From assembly GCA_028278205.1 (NCBI GenBank), contig JANQES010000117.1:62001-126000 (forward strand): 64,000 nt of DNA, in the 5' to 3' direction. This document shows positions 34,601-42,656 of the stretch, piece by piece. The position numbers were made by a program, and so were the translations under genes. Under the pieces are notes generated by a model, which was given only the letters and a program-made list of their open reading frames with translations, was not told where the DNA came from and made no database searches. Source of the stretch: Rhodothermales bacterium. GTDB lineage: Bacteria; Bacteroidota; Rhodothermia; Rhodothermales; Bin80. Within the stretch, counting starts at the first letter, position 1. Each line of letters opens with the position of its first letter.

Positions 34601-35484
34601 TGGCGTCTCTGAAGGATGAAAACGCGACGCTCGACCAGCGCCGCGCGGCGTTGAACGGCCTCGCCAAGGAGCAACGCGAGGAGTTGATCGATGAACTGCC
34701 AGGCTTGCTCGACGAGCCGGACCTTCGCCTCGAAGCGATCCGGGCCGTCGCCGCTTTCGAACAGGAAGATCTGGGACGGCTGTTGATGACGCGCTATGAG
34801 GGGCTGAATGTTGATGAAAAAAATGAGGTCATTCAAACGCTCGCCTCCCGCCCCGTCTACGGCTGGCTGTTGACGGATGCGCTGAAGACAGAATCCATCC
34901 CCAAACGCGACGTCCCGGCCTACGTCGCCCGGCAGTTGCGGCGCGTCGTGGGCAACGGCTTCGTCGAAGTCTGGGGGCCCATCGACGACATTTCCTCGGA
35001 TAAAGAAGCGACGTATGCGAAATATCAAGCCCTGCTGACGGACGAGGCCGTCGCCGCTGCCGATGCGGCCAACGGACGGCGCCTGTTCCAGCGCACCTGC
35101 GGCGCGTGCCACATGATGTACGGCGAAGGCGGCACCCTCGGCCCGGACATCACCGGCTCGAACCGGGCCAACCTCGACTATATCCTCAGCAACATGATCA
35201 GCCCCAGCGACGACATCCAGGACGACTACAAAATGGTCGTCGCCACCACCCAGGACGGGCGGACCTACCTCGGCACGGTCTCGGCTGAAAACGAACGGCA
35301 AGTCACGTTGCAAACGGTGGGGCAGGACGCCGTCGTCCTCAACAAATCGGATATTCAATCGCTCGAAGAGACCGCCGTCTCGATCATGCCCGAAGGCTTG
35401 TTAGAAACGCTGACGGATGCCGAGGTGCTCGATCTGGTCGCGTATTTGAGGACGGCGGAGCAGGTGCCTCTGGCGGCGCCGTAA
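31648..35484 (+). CDS. Lipoprotein fusing DUF6807-like domain, PVC-type dehydrogenase propeller, HEAT repeats and cytochrome c
   Basis: The 1278-residue protein begins with a lipoprotein signal (LLALLLFCYGC). Residues about 30-310 resemble the DUF6807 (methane oxygenase PmoA-like annotation) family, with HHKHQTGLYWGFTRVNG and GEYDYGGLFLRMPWR. The putative membrane-bound dehydrogenase propeller follows (about 330-720, LLDGFEVNAWAAEPMI, DRGRLWVAENRDYESRG, HSFHWGPDGWLYGLEG-like repeats), then HEAT-type helices. The C-terminal heme domain has CGACH near 1151 and LGPDITGSNRANLDYIL. Such proteins accompany sulfatase/DUF1501 islands in PVC-type bacteria. Secreted and membrane-anchored; substrate unknown, probably a sugar or sugar derivative. 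Confidence 0.9.
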   Translation: MTRSTTALLALLLFCYGCGPMNSQEADSSSTETQLTVRLDEDAGTISIFRNSEDEPILTQNAKSDFRPFLHPIATPDGQSEVTEFSPDHHKHQTGLYWGFTRVNGRDYFHHPEGDYWQRVSADVLETSGPAVKWQTVYNLLDETGSTVLTETQIWSMRETGGQFLLDLEWRGEAKADVTIGEYDYGGLFLRMPWREGIRGQAVNAARQRNQFAEGKRAMWLDVGMQLEGREDQAHVAIFDHPDNEGFPQTWRVDGQLGVGPVRARMGAWTIAEGETEVIRHQLVVYTGEVDDVALRGAWETFAGQEGAMYSTASLWGIAQQEALEAEFLTPEMAVASMTLLDGFEVNAWAAEPMITQPMAFAWDDRGRLWVAENRDYESRGSGFSNSGDSRILILEDTDRDGTADSRKVFLDGIPFPAAIAVGFDGLFLGAPPHLLFVPDRNGDDIADRDDIEIRRTGWGIRDRHETINSFHWGPDGWLYGLEGFATPSKIRKPDAQDRLFKHNDPFPEDILERDGVDINGGVWRYHPTKDRFEVVAHGFSNPWGIDYDAKGQLFISACVIPHLFHVIPGGIYQRQGGRHFNPYVYSDIQSIVDHRHRSAHGGARVYQSDAFPTEHQGRLFMANIHEHAVLSDVLEPRGSGFVARHGDDFMMANNAQWVGFSMEIGPEGAVYVLDWHDADICGKEVLDKDTGRIFRITPTTSLAEDFPGRYDDLNEMTDAQLADLQLSPSDWHARRARVILQNRATKRAIDDDAQEQLRDIFESHENLDLRLRAMWSLHVTNLLPAETLLDALEDQDEYIRAWAVQLLSEDQAPGAAALARFAAMARDDRSPVVRKYLAAALQRLDNGARWDIAEGLAAHGDDAGDHNIPKMIWFGLEPLVQEDPARALDLAGSSEIPLITESTARRAVDADALEPLIAKIGERPRTQRHLLKGMLAGLEGRTDLETPANWPAVYARLQRNDDVAQLALEIAQQFGDAEAARQMLASLKDENATLDQRRAALNGLAKEQREELIDELPGLLDEPDLRLEAIRAVAAFEQEDLGRLLMTRYEGLNVDEKNEVIQTLASRPVYGWLLTDALKTESIPKRDVPAYVARQLRRVVGNGFVEVWGPIDDISSDKEATYAKYQALLTDEAVAAADAANGRRLFQRTCGACHMMYGEGGTLGPDITGSNRANLDYILSNMISPSDDIQDDYKMVVATTQDGRTYLGTVSAENERQVTLQTVGQDAVVLNKSDIQSLEETAVSIMPEGLLETLTDAEVLDLVAYLRTAEQVPLAAP

Positions 35485-35508
35485 CGTGTTTGAATATGAC
35501 AAAACACC

Positions 35509-35530
35509 GCCCGGCCCTGAAGAGCCGGGC
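35509..35530. terminator. Hairpin between convergent genes
   Basis: A GCCCGGC stem (35509-35515 with 35524-35530) and 8-nt loop. Read on the minus strand it is followed by GGTGTTTTG, so it best serves the deacetylase transcript, and may be bidirectional. Confidence 0.6.
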
Positions 35531-35575
35531 TCAGAACAGATCGAAAGAATTTGGAATGATTGGATCTAAAAAACA

Positions 35576-36364
35576 TCATAAGGCTGCGAGCGCCCGGCCT
35601 GTCGGTATTACCTCAACGGTGTCGATGGCTGTAAGTCGTGCGAGCAACTGATCCAGCACAGTTGCGGATAGCGGTCCCCATCCCTCATCATCCAATCCGT
35701 GTGTATTATAAATCAGCCATCCGGAGGGCAGGGCCAAGAAGTTGTCGATCTCGTTGGTCAGGTGCCTGTCGATGTTACCGGGGCCATGGCTGGTGCAGGT
35801 AAGTCTTGTCTGTCCGGCATGAGGCGCGGGATTGATCGGAGCATACCCCGTCCGGAACGCTTTGACGTGTTCCACCAACCATGCTTCTATTTCCGGACTG
35901 GACGCGTTGTAAGGAAAGTTGAAGATGGCCTTCTGAGGCTCGAACCCTTTCAATTCTCTGGAAAAATAGTCCAGACATCGCAAAATCAGGTCTTTTGCGC
36001 GCTCGATGGGCGCCTCTTTCAAATTCGCGTGCATGTACCCATGCGGCATAATTTCGTGGCCCCGCTCCTGGAGTTCATTCCATAATCCAAAATCACCCAC
36101 GGGCACGTCATGGTATTCGTCAGGCAAGACGAAATCCGGATGATGGGCGGTAGCGATGACATTGATGCACGCCGACAGGTTGTATTTTTCGAAGATTTCG
36201 GCGGTCTTGATGCTTGACTTTCGAAATCCGTCATCGAAGCTGAGCGTGATGAAATGCGTCTTCGCGGGGTGCTCTGTTTTACAGGCTGCCGCGACCGGCC
36301 CTAGAAGCGCTGCCGCCCCCAGGTTTTTTAAGAAATCGCGACGTGTAAGCGATGGGGTGTTCAT
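35576..36364 (-). CDS. Polysaccharide deacetylase (NodB-type), Tat/lipoprotein signal
   Basis: The start is taken at the ATG at 36364 (MNTPSLTRRDFLKNLGA), which gives a twin-arginine signal followed by AAAC, a possible lipobox. The protein of about 262 residues has the NodB motif ITLSFDDGF with catalytic and metal Asp, and HGYMH as the H-x-x-x-H metal site. A later FNFPYN replaces the usual R-x-P-Y/F motif, so the substrate group may differ. Deacetylates acetylated polysaccharides in typical members. It lies among sulfatases on the same strand as the sulfatase at 36473-37912. Confidence 0.85.
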   Translation of the reverse strand: MNTPSLTRRDFLKNLGAAALLGPVAAACKTEHPAKTHFITLSFDDGFRKSSIKTAEIFEKYNLSACINVIATAHHPDFVLPDEYHDVPVGDFGLWNELQERGHEIMPHGYMHANLKEAPIERAKDLILRCLDYFSRELKGFEPQKAIFNFPYNASSPEIEAWLVEHVKAFRTGYAPINPAPHAGQTRLTCTSHGPGNIDRHLTNEIDNFLALPSGWLIYNTHGLDDEGWGPLSATVLDQLLARLTAIDTVEVIPTGRALAAL

Positions 36365-36395
36365 AGCAAGCCTGTGGGTTAATGGTGGCACAAAA

Positions 36396-36457
36396 GTACA
36401 TCCCGTTCGCCGAACGGGATCTAACGATGAGGGTCCCGTTCGGCGAACGGGACGTAC
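36396..36457. repeat. Palindrome with CCGTTCGCCGAACGG arms
   Basis: GTACATCCCGTTCG-type arm (36396-36420) faces TCCCGTTCGGCGAACGGGA-type arm (36433-36457), and each arm is itself palindromic. It lies between the deacetylase and the sulfatase stop. Confidence 0.75.
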
Positions 36458-36472
36458 CTCTGCCTGCTTCCC

Positions 36473-37912
36473 CTACCGCGCAGCCCGCCTTCTCGCATCG
36501 AGCAATTCCTTGAGTTGGGCGATGGTCTCGGCGTGCTCCGGCATACCGGCGAGGTTGGTGTATTCTTGCGGATCCGTCTCGTAATCGTACAACTCGACGC
36601 CGTCCTCGCCTTCGTTCCATTCGGTGTAGCGGAAGCGCGGCGTTCGGATGGTGTGGCCGAGGATCGTCCGGTGGGGCATGTCGGGGCGCGTCCACCGGGC
36701 GCGGCTCCGGGCCACCGTGAGGGCGGCGGCCCTGCCGGGGTGCGCCGGGTCGTCGAGGAGGGGCTTGATACTCCGGCCCGCCAGATGCTCCGGCGGCGGC
36801 AGGCCCGATAGCTCCACCAGCGTCGGATACAAGTCCACCAACTCGACGAGCGCTTCGGTCCCGGCACCCGCGTGGCGATGCTCCGGCACCGCCACAATCA
36901 GCGGGACGCGGACGGAGCCCTCGAACAGATCGCCCTTCTGCCAGAGGCCGTGGTGGCCGAGGTGATAGCCGTGGTCAGAGACGAAGACGATGATGGTTTG
37001 ATTGGCCAGGTCCAGGCGTTCGAGCGCGTCGAGCAGGCGGCCCACCTGCGTATCCAGAAAAGAGATCGACGCATAGTAGGCCTGGATGATTTCGCGGCGC
37101 TGCTCGACGGTTAGATCGCGTTGTTTGGGACGATCGGCCAGCGCGGCTACCGGGATGTCGTCGCGGTCGCCGGGCTGCTCCAGCACCGGCTCGATCTGGT
37201 TCAAGGGATACAAGTCGAAATACTGGCTCGGCGCTACGTACGGCGTGTGGGGCCGGTAAAAGCCGACGGCCAGGAAAAACGGCTGGCCCGTCTGCGCGGG
37301 ATGATGCATTTCCATCAAATCGATGGCGGCGCCGGCGCCGAGGGCATCGGTATGCTCGCCCTCTTCCTCGTCCAGGCTTAACCAGCTCAGCGTTCCGCCG
37401 AACTGCCCCGGCGTCAGGGTATGGATGCGGTCGTGTACCTCGCGGTCGATGCCGCGCGGGTTGACAACGTGATCCCACGAATGCGGGTCGTCCATGCCGT
37501 CGGTGCCGATCTGGCCCGGCACGCCGTAATGAAAAAGCTTGCCGACGCGGGCGGTAAAATAGCCGTGCTCTTTGAACCACTGCGGCAACGTCGCGACTTC
37601 CGGAAGCTGCACGCGAAAGCTATCTGCGTTTGAGAGCACGCCGGTCTGCTCCGGATACAACCCGGTCAGAAAACTCGACCGGCTGGGGTTGCAGACAGGA
37701 TACTGGCAGTAGGCGCGGTCGAAGCGCATCCCCTGCGCCGCGAGGCGGTCGATCTGGGGGCTCTGAACGAGAGGATGCCCGTAGCTGCCCAGGTCGTTGT
37801 TGAGATCATCGACGGCGATGAAGAGGATGTTGGGCGGCTGTGCGGGTTCGCTGCACGCCGTCAGGAGCAGGCAGGCCAGGAACGCGGCGAGCGCAAACGG
37901 TCTGAGTGTCAT
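36473..37912 (-). CDS. S1 sulfatase, lipoprotein
   Basis: The start is chosen at the Met of MTLRPFALAAFLACLLLTAC, giving a lipoprotein signal; the frame is open 21 codons further upstream. The protein of about 479 residues has the opening PPNILFIAVDDLNNDLGSYG (metal Asp pair), the formylglycine motif CNPSRSSFLTG near 72, VGKLFHYG, and DHGYHLGHHGLWQKGD with catalytic/metal residues. Iduronate-2-sulfatase-like features (DDLNNDLG, YCQYPVCNPSR) are visible. It requires a formylglycine-generating enzyme, not seen here. It removes sulfate from polysaccharides in the periplasm or at the surface. Confidence 0.93.
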   Translation of the reverse strand: MTLRPFALAAFLACLLLTACSEPAQPPNILFIAVDDLNNDLGSYGHPLVQSPQIDRLAAQGMRFDRAYCQYPVCNPSRSSFLTGLYPEQTGVLSNADSFRVQLPEVATLPQWFKEHGYFTARVGKLFHYGVPGQIGTDGMDDPHSWDHVVNPRGIDREVHDRIHTLTPGQFGGTLSWLSLDEEEGEHTDALGAGAAIDLMEMHHPAQTGQPFFLAVGFYRPHTPYVAPSQYFDLYPLNQIEPVLEQPGDRDDIPVAALADRPKQRDLTVEQRREIIQAYYASISFLDTQVGRLLDALERLDLANQTIIVFVSDHGYHLGHHGLWQKGDLFEGSVRVPLIVAVPEHRHAGAGTEALVELVDLYPTLVELSGLPPPEHLAGRSIKPLLDDPAHPGRAAALTVARSRARWTRPDMPHRTILGHTIRTPRFRYTEWNEGEDGVELYDYETDPQEYTNLAGMPEHAETIAQLKELLDARRRAAR

Positions 37913-37994
37913 GGGGCGGGCCTCGTGGCAAGAGGGTAATTTCATCAGGCAAAAATGCAGGGCTGTTAAATTCACTAAAAAGGTCTGTAGCAGA

Positions 37995-38023
37995 GTCCCC
38001 TCTCCCTTGATGGGAGAGGGGAC
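37995..38023. terminator. Hairpin in divergent intergenic region
   Basis: GTCCCCTCTCCC (37995-38006) pairs exactly with GGGAGAGGGGAC (38012-38023). Since the flanking genes diverge, a terminator role is unexpected. It may be a small repeat or act on the 5' leader. Confidence 0.45.
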
Positions 38024-38172
38024 TGACGGCTCGCCTTCGGCTTCGCCGGAGCGGAACCCGACAGCCCTGCGCCAAAAAAGGGGGATGCCGTCACATAATC
38101 AAGCGATCCGCCATGTTTGCGCTGCGCCCGGCAAAATGCTATCCTGTAGTTTTTGATCCTCCGACGAATGCG

Positions 38173-39411
38173 ATGCGCCCCTCTCCCACCATCGTCCTCC
38201 TGCTCCTGCTACCCCTGGCCGCGTGCGCGCAGCAAACACCGGCGCCCACACAATCATGGACGCGGCATCAGATCGACCACGCCGGAGCCGGGGCCGACGG
38301 TGTGCGCGCAGCAGACGTCAACGGCGATGGGCTGCCGGATCTGGTCGTCGGATGGGAGCAAAGCGGGGAGACTACCCTCTACCTCAGCCAAAAAAACCCG
38401 GAAGAGGCGCCCCGATGGCAACGGGTGATCGCCGGGGCGACGCCCGACGTCGAGGATGCCCTCTTGACTGATGTCGACGGGGACGGTGCCTTCGACATCG
38501 TCAGCGCTACCGAAGGCAAGACGCGTAAGGTCTTTGTGCTCTGGGGACCATCCGACAAAATCGACTACGCCGACACTTCGAAGTGGACTTCGGACGTGCT
38601 CTACGCCGACGGCAGCCAGTGGATGTTTAGCATCGCGCTGGACGTCGATGACAACGACCGGCCCGATCTGATCATCGGCGGCAAGAACCGGGATGCCAAA
38701 GTGGGATGGCTGGAAGCGCCCGAAGCGCCCCGCCGCCTCGACGACTGGACCTTCCACCCGATCACATCGGCGGGATGGGTGATGTCGCTGCTCGTCGAAG
38801 ACATGAATGCCGACGGTGAGCCGGATCTGCTGCTGAGCGACCGGCGCGGCGAGCAGGCCGGCGTCCGATGGCTGGAGCATCCGGGCCGTGCCTCGCCGGA
38901 CCTGCGAAAGCCCTGGGCGAACCACGTCATCGGCGCCGCCGGGCGCGAGGTCATGTTCATCACCGCCGCCGATCTCGACGGCGACGGCGTCAAAGAGATC
39001 ATCGTACCGCACTTTCTGGAGGATGATTGGAAACTGAGCCTCTTCAAACACGAGACTGGCGAGCAGTGGACGGAGCATCCCATCGATTATCCAGCCTCGG
39101 CGGGCCGTCCGAAATCGGTGGCGGTGGGCGATATCGATCTCGATGGACGGCTGGATCTCGTGCTGGCGACGGGCCAGGCTCATGACAAACGACGCGGCAT
39201 CGTCTGGCTGCGATACGCCGGATCGCCGTTCGATCCGAATTGGGACGTGCATGACATCAGCGGCCCCGAAGGCAACAAGTTCGACCTGAGCCTGCTCATC
39301 GACCTGGATCACGACGGCGACCTCGACGTGATCAACACCGAAGAGAACGACAACGCTGCCGGCGGCAACCCCGGCCTGGGTGTGATCTGGTATGAAAATC
39401 CTACGCGATGA
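38173..39411 (+). CDS. FG-GAP/VCBS-repeat lipoprotein
   Basis: The start at 38173 gives MRPSPTIVLLLLLPLAAC, a lipoprotein signal. The protein of about 412 residues is a chain of FG-GAP-type repeats with calcium-loop Asp clusters (DVNGDGLPDLVVGWE, DVDGDGAFDIVSA, DLDGDGVKEIIVP, DIDLDGRLDLVLA, DLDHDGDLDVINT), forming a beta-propeller. These secreted propellers often accompany sulfatases and PVC-type dehydrogenases and may bind substrates. The stop overlaps the next sulfatase start by 4 nt, so the two are translationally coupled. Confidence 0.9.
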   Translation: MRPSPTIVLLLLLPLAACAQQTPAPTQSWTRHQIDHAGAGADGVRAADVNGDGLPDLVVGWEQSGETTLYLSQKNPEEAPRWQRVIAGATPDVEDALLTDVDGDGAFDIVSATEGKTRKVFVLWGPSDKIDYADTSKWTSDVLYADGSQWMFSIALDVDDNDRPDLIIGGKNRDAKVGWLEAPEAPRRLDDWTFHPITSAGWVMSLLVEDMNADGEPDLLLSDRRGEQAGVRWLEHPGRASPDLRKPWANHVIGAAGREVMFITAADLDGDGVKEIIVPHFLEDDWKLSLFKHETGEQWTEHPIDYPASAGRPKSVAVGDIDLDGRLDLVLATGQAHDKRRGIVWLRYAGSPFDPNWDVHDISGPEGNKFDLSLLIDLDHDGDLDVINTEENDNAAGGNPGLGVIWYENPTR

Positions 39412-40745
39412 TGAAGCGATACGGCCTACTCATCCTCATGACGGCACTCGTGCCGACCGGCTGTTCGTCTCAGGCTGAAACCGAACGCCCGCCTAACATC
39501 GTCATCATCCTGGCCGACGACCTCGGCTATGGCGACATCAGCCCCTACGACGGCTGGGTCGAGACGCCTAACCTCGACCGGATGGCGCGCGAGGGCCTGC
39601 GTTTCACCAGTTTCTACGCCAGCGGCCCGGTTTGCAGCCCGACGCGGGCGGGGCTGCTCACGGGGCGCTACCAGCAACGGGCCGGCATCCCCGGCGTCGT
39701 CTATGCCGCGCCGGAGCGCAACCGCCACCACGGCCTCCATCACCACGAAGTCACCTTTGCCGAACGCCTGCGCGAGGTGGGCTACGCCACGGGGATTTTC
39801 GGCAAATGGCATCTCGGCTACGAGCCGCACTTCAACCCGATCCACCACGGCTTCGACCAGTTTCGCGGCTATGTCAGTGGCAATGTGGATTATTTCGCCC
39901 ACGTCGACGGCGTCGGTTTTTACGATTGGTGGGACGGCGACCGGCTCGTCAACGAGCACGGCTACGTCACGCATCTGATCACCCGGCACGCCGTCGATTT
40001 TATCGAGCAGCATCAGGATCAGCCGTTTCTGCTCTACCTGCCGCACGAAGCGCCGCATTATCCTTTCCAGGGGCCGAACGACGAGCCGTTTCGCCTCATC
40101 GGCAAGCGCGTAGCGGAAAAGCGCGACTCGGTGCAGGTCCGCCGGGCCTATCGAGAGATGGTTCAGGAACTCGATGCGGGCGTCGGCGCGGTGCTCGATG
40201 CGCTCGAACGGATGGATCTGGCCGAGAACACGCTCGTCTTTTTCTTTTCCGACAACGGCGCGATGGGCTACGGTTCGAACGGCGCGCTGCGCGGGCACAA
40301 GGGCAGCCTCTGGGAAGGCGGCATCCGCGTCCCGGCGCTGGCGTGGTGGCCCGGCCACATCGCGCCGGGCAGCACCACCGACCAGCCGGTCATCAGCCTC
40401 GACCTGATGCCGACGATGCTGGCGATGGCGGGCGCCTCGCTGCCCGAAGGCCATCGCCTCGACGGCGCCGATCTGTGGGCGGTGTTGTTCGCGCAACAAC
40501 CGCTCCGCCCGCGCACGCTGTTCTGGCAATACAATGAGCAGGCCGCCGCGCGCGAGGGTTCGTGGAAACTGGCGCGCGATGTCGGCAACCAACCCGGCCT
40601 GGCCCTCTACGACCTGGCCGGCGACCTCGGAGAAAAACAGAACCTGGCCGGCGAGCATCCCGCTCGCGTCCAGACGATGCTGGCCGCCCTGGAAGCCTGG
40701 CAGGCCGGCGTAACCAGCGGCGCTACGGTGCAACCGGAACGGTGA
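39408..40745 (+). CDS. S1 sulfatase, lipoprotein
   Basis: The 445-residue arylsulfatase-type protein has a lipoprotein signal ending PTGC. Motifs: NIVIILADDLGYGDI, formylglycine site CSPTRAGLLTG near 76, GKWHLGY, FFFSDNGAM and HKGSLWEGGIRVP. All catalytic residues are visible. It is coupled to the FG-GAP gene and followed after 7 nt by another sulfatase, forming a three-gene operon. Confidence 0.94.
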   Translation: MMKRYGLLILMTALVPTGCSSQAETERPPNIVIILADDLGYGDISPYDGWVETPNLDRMAREGLRFTSFYASGPVCSPTRAGLLTGRYQQRAGIPGVVYAAPERNRHHGLHHHEVTFAERLREVGYATGIFGKWHLGYEPHFNPIHHGFDQFRGYVSGNVDYFAHVDGVGFYDWWDGDRLVNEHGYVTHLITRHAVDFIEQHQDQPFLLYLPHEAPHYPFQGPNDEPFRLIGKRVAEKRDSVQVRRAYREMVQELDAGVGAVLDALERMDLAENTLVFFFSDNGAMGYGSNGALRGHKGSLWEGGIRVPALAWWPGHIAPGSTTDQPVISLDLMPTMLAMAGASLPEGHRLDGADLWAVLFAQQPLRPRTLFWQYNEQAAAREGSWKLARDVGNQPGLALYDLAGDLGEKQNLAGEHPARVQTMLAALEAWQAGVTSGATVQPER

Positions 40746-40752
40746 TCACGGT

Positions 40753-42177
40753 ATGAAACGACGCTTTGCTCTTCTCTGGCTGGCGGCGCTCGTGCTGGCC
40801 GGCTGCTCGACGCAGGCCGAGAGCCCGGAGACGCCCAACATCATCCTGATCATGGCCGACGACCTGGGCTGGGGCGACGTCGGGTTCAACGGCCATGATC
40901 ATATCCAGACGCCGCATCTGGACCGGCTGGCGGCCGGCGGCATCACGTTCAATCGCTTTTATGCCGCCTCGGCGGTGTGCTCTCCGACCCGCGCCAGCGC
41001 GCTCACCGGGCGCCATCCCCACCGCCAGGGTATTCCGACGGCCAACAGCGGGCATCTGCGGGCTGAAGAAATCACCCTGGCCGAGATCCTCCAGGCCAAC
41101 GGTTACGCGACCGGCTTTTTCGGCAAATGGCATCTGGGCACGCTGACCACCCGGATCCGCGACGCCAACCGGGGCCGACCGGGCGATTCGACCCACTACA
41201 GCCTTCCCACCATGAACGGCTTCGACGCCTACTTTGCCACCGAGTCTAAGGTGCCGACCTACGACCCGATGATCAAGCCGTCGCGCTACGACACGTTGAA
41301 GGGGGAAAGCCTGCGCTATGGCTGGGCGGCTATCGAAGACAAGCGCGATGCCCAGCCCTACGGCACCCACTACTGGCACGGCACGGAAGCCCTGGCAACC
41401 GAAAACCTGGACGGCGACGACACCCGCCTCATTATGGACCGCGCCCTGCCATTCATCGAAGCGGCTATCGAGAACCAAAAGCCGTTCTTCACCATCATCT
41501 GGCTGCACACGCCGCATCTGCCCGTGGTGGCCGGCCCCACGCACCAGGCGATGTACCGGGACTATTCCCACACCGAGCAGTTGTACTACGGCACCATCAC
41601 AGCGCTCGACGAACAAATGGGGCGTTTGTGGGAGACCCTCGAAGCGCACAACGCCGCCGGCAACACGATGCTCTGGTTCGCCAGCGATAACGGGCCGGAG
41701 CGGCAGACGCCGGGCAGCGCCGGGCCGTTCCGCGAGCGCAAGCGGAGCCTGCACGAAGGCGGCGTCCGCGTGCCGGCCTTCCTCATCTGGCCGCAGCACG
41801 TCGAGGCCGGCCAGTCCACAAGCGCGCCAGCCGTCACCAGCGATTATCTGCCAACCATCCTCGACGTTTTGGATCTGGAGTACCCCGATGCGCGCCCCCT
41901 CGACGGCATCAGCCTGAGGGACATCATCCGGGGCAAACAACAACGGGGAGCGCCCATCGGGTTTCAATTCCGTAGTCAACTTTCCTGGGTCACCGATCAG
42001 TACAAGCTCATCAGCAAAGACGAAGGCCAGACCTTCGAACTGTATGATCTGATGGAGGATCAAGCCGAACAACACAATCTGGCGGGGCAACATCCGGAGC
42101 GCGTCGAGGCTATGAAAACAGCGCTGCTCGGCTGGATGGATTCCTGCGAGCGAAGCGAGGGAGGCCAGGATTATTGA
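40753..42177 (+). CDS. S1 sulfatase, lipoprotein
   Basis: The 474-residue protein has a signal ending LVLAGC. It shows NIILIMADDLGWGDVGFN, the formylglycine site CSPTRASALTG near 76, FGKWHLGT, ASDNGPE and RSLHEGGVRVP. It is only distantly similar to the preceding sulfatase beyond the motifs, so the substrate probably differs. Third gene of the plus-strand sulfatase operon. The ending WMDSCERSEGGQDY is unusual, and the stop is followed by the remnant-rich region. Confidence 0.94.
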   Translation: MKRRFALLWLAALVLAGCSTQAESPETPNIILIMADDLGWGDVGFNGHDHIQTPHLDRLAAGGITFNRFYAASAVCSPTRASALTGRHPHRQGIPTANSGHLRAEEITLAEILQANGYATGFFGKWHLGTLTTRIRDANRGRPGDSTHYSLPTMNGFDAYFATESKVPTYDPMIKPSRYDTLKGESLRYGWAAIEDKRDAQPYGTHYWHGTEALATENLDGDDTRLIMDRALPFIEAAIENQKPFFTIIWLHTPHLPVVAGPTHQAMYRDYSHTEQLYYGTITALDEQMGRLWETLEAHNAAGNTMLWFASDNGPERQTPGSAGPFRERKRSLHEGGVRVPAFLIWPQHVEAGQSTSAPAVTSDYLPTILDVLDLEYPDARPLDGISLRDIIRGKQQRGAPIGFQFRSQLSWVTDQYKLISKDEGQTFELYDLMEDQAEQHNLAGQHPERVEAMKTALLGWMDSCERSEGGQDY

Positions 42178-42220
42178 GAGCCTGTTCGTTAAGGGTGCGC
42201 AGGCTTACGTCTTCGTGTAA

Positions 42221-42346
42221 TCACCGAGAAGCCACGCGCCGGACCTCCTCGGGAGCCTGTAAGGTAGGGGCGATGGACCGGATCCACGCCAGGTATTCTT
42301 GCCGTTCCCCATGGGGATAATCGATGGTGTAGAGGTATTTGATCAT
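42221..42346 (-). pseudogene. Short 41-codon ORF, probable N-terminal gene fragment
   Basis: The ATG at 42346 has GGAGG upstream. The product starts MIKYLYTIDYPHGERQEYLA and stops after VRRVASR. It looks like the start of a small soluble enzyme or domain that was truncated, since no further coding signal follows. It sits between an intact sulfatase and the MITE-like element. The family is not recognised. Confidence 0.35.
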
Positions 42347-42394
42347 GGTGTCGCCTCCTTGCTTTGGTCAGTTGTGGGGGCTCACATTTCAGAT

Positions 42395-42484
42395 CTAATG
42401 AATTTTGACAGTCAACTTCGGTAAGGCGTGAGATAGGCCCAAACGCCTCGACTTTATCCGCGTGGGCGTGTCAAAATTCATTAG
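42395..42484. mobile_element. MITE-like element copy 1, 90 bp
   Basis: Perfect 16-bp terminal inverted repeats CTAATGAATTTTGACA (42395-42410) and TGTCAAAATTCATTAG (42469-42484). The interior is non-coding. A second copy with matching termini and left-interior similarity lies at 59265-59352. The element sits 10 nt from the break in the sulfatase remnant at 42495-42656. Confidence 0.7.
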
Positions 42485-42494
42485 ACAAAAGACG

Positions 42495-42656
42495 TCATCG
42501 TGCCCCGGCAGCAGGCGCAAAGTAGGGCGGATGCGGGATGATGACGATGACGTTGGGTGGGCGATCCTGGCTTTGCTGCCCAGCGGCTTGCTGCCCGCTA
42601 CACCCGGCAGCGGCCAGACTCAAGATGGCAAGGATGTGGAGAACGCGGGGCATCAT
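42495..42656 (-). pseudogene. Sulfatase N-terminal fragment (lipoprotein signal plus first strand)
   Basis: The 53-codon ORF starts MMPRVLHILAILSLAAAGC (lipoprotein signal) and continues QDRPPNVIVII, exactly where intact sulfatases here read PPNI-V/I-I-I-L-A-D-D. The sequence then departs (PHPPYFAPAAGAR) and stops. The start shares an ATGA overlap with the kelch gene stop, so the original sulfatase was operonic with kelch. The break lies next to the MITE-like element. Confidence 0.7.

Noticed and set aside
35509..38023. Palindromes as riboswitches or structured RNAs
   Set aside because: Simple hairpins without multi-stem conserved cores; no known riboswitch motif could be matched.
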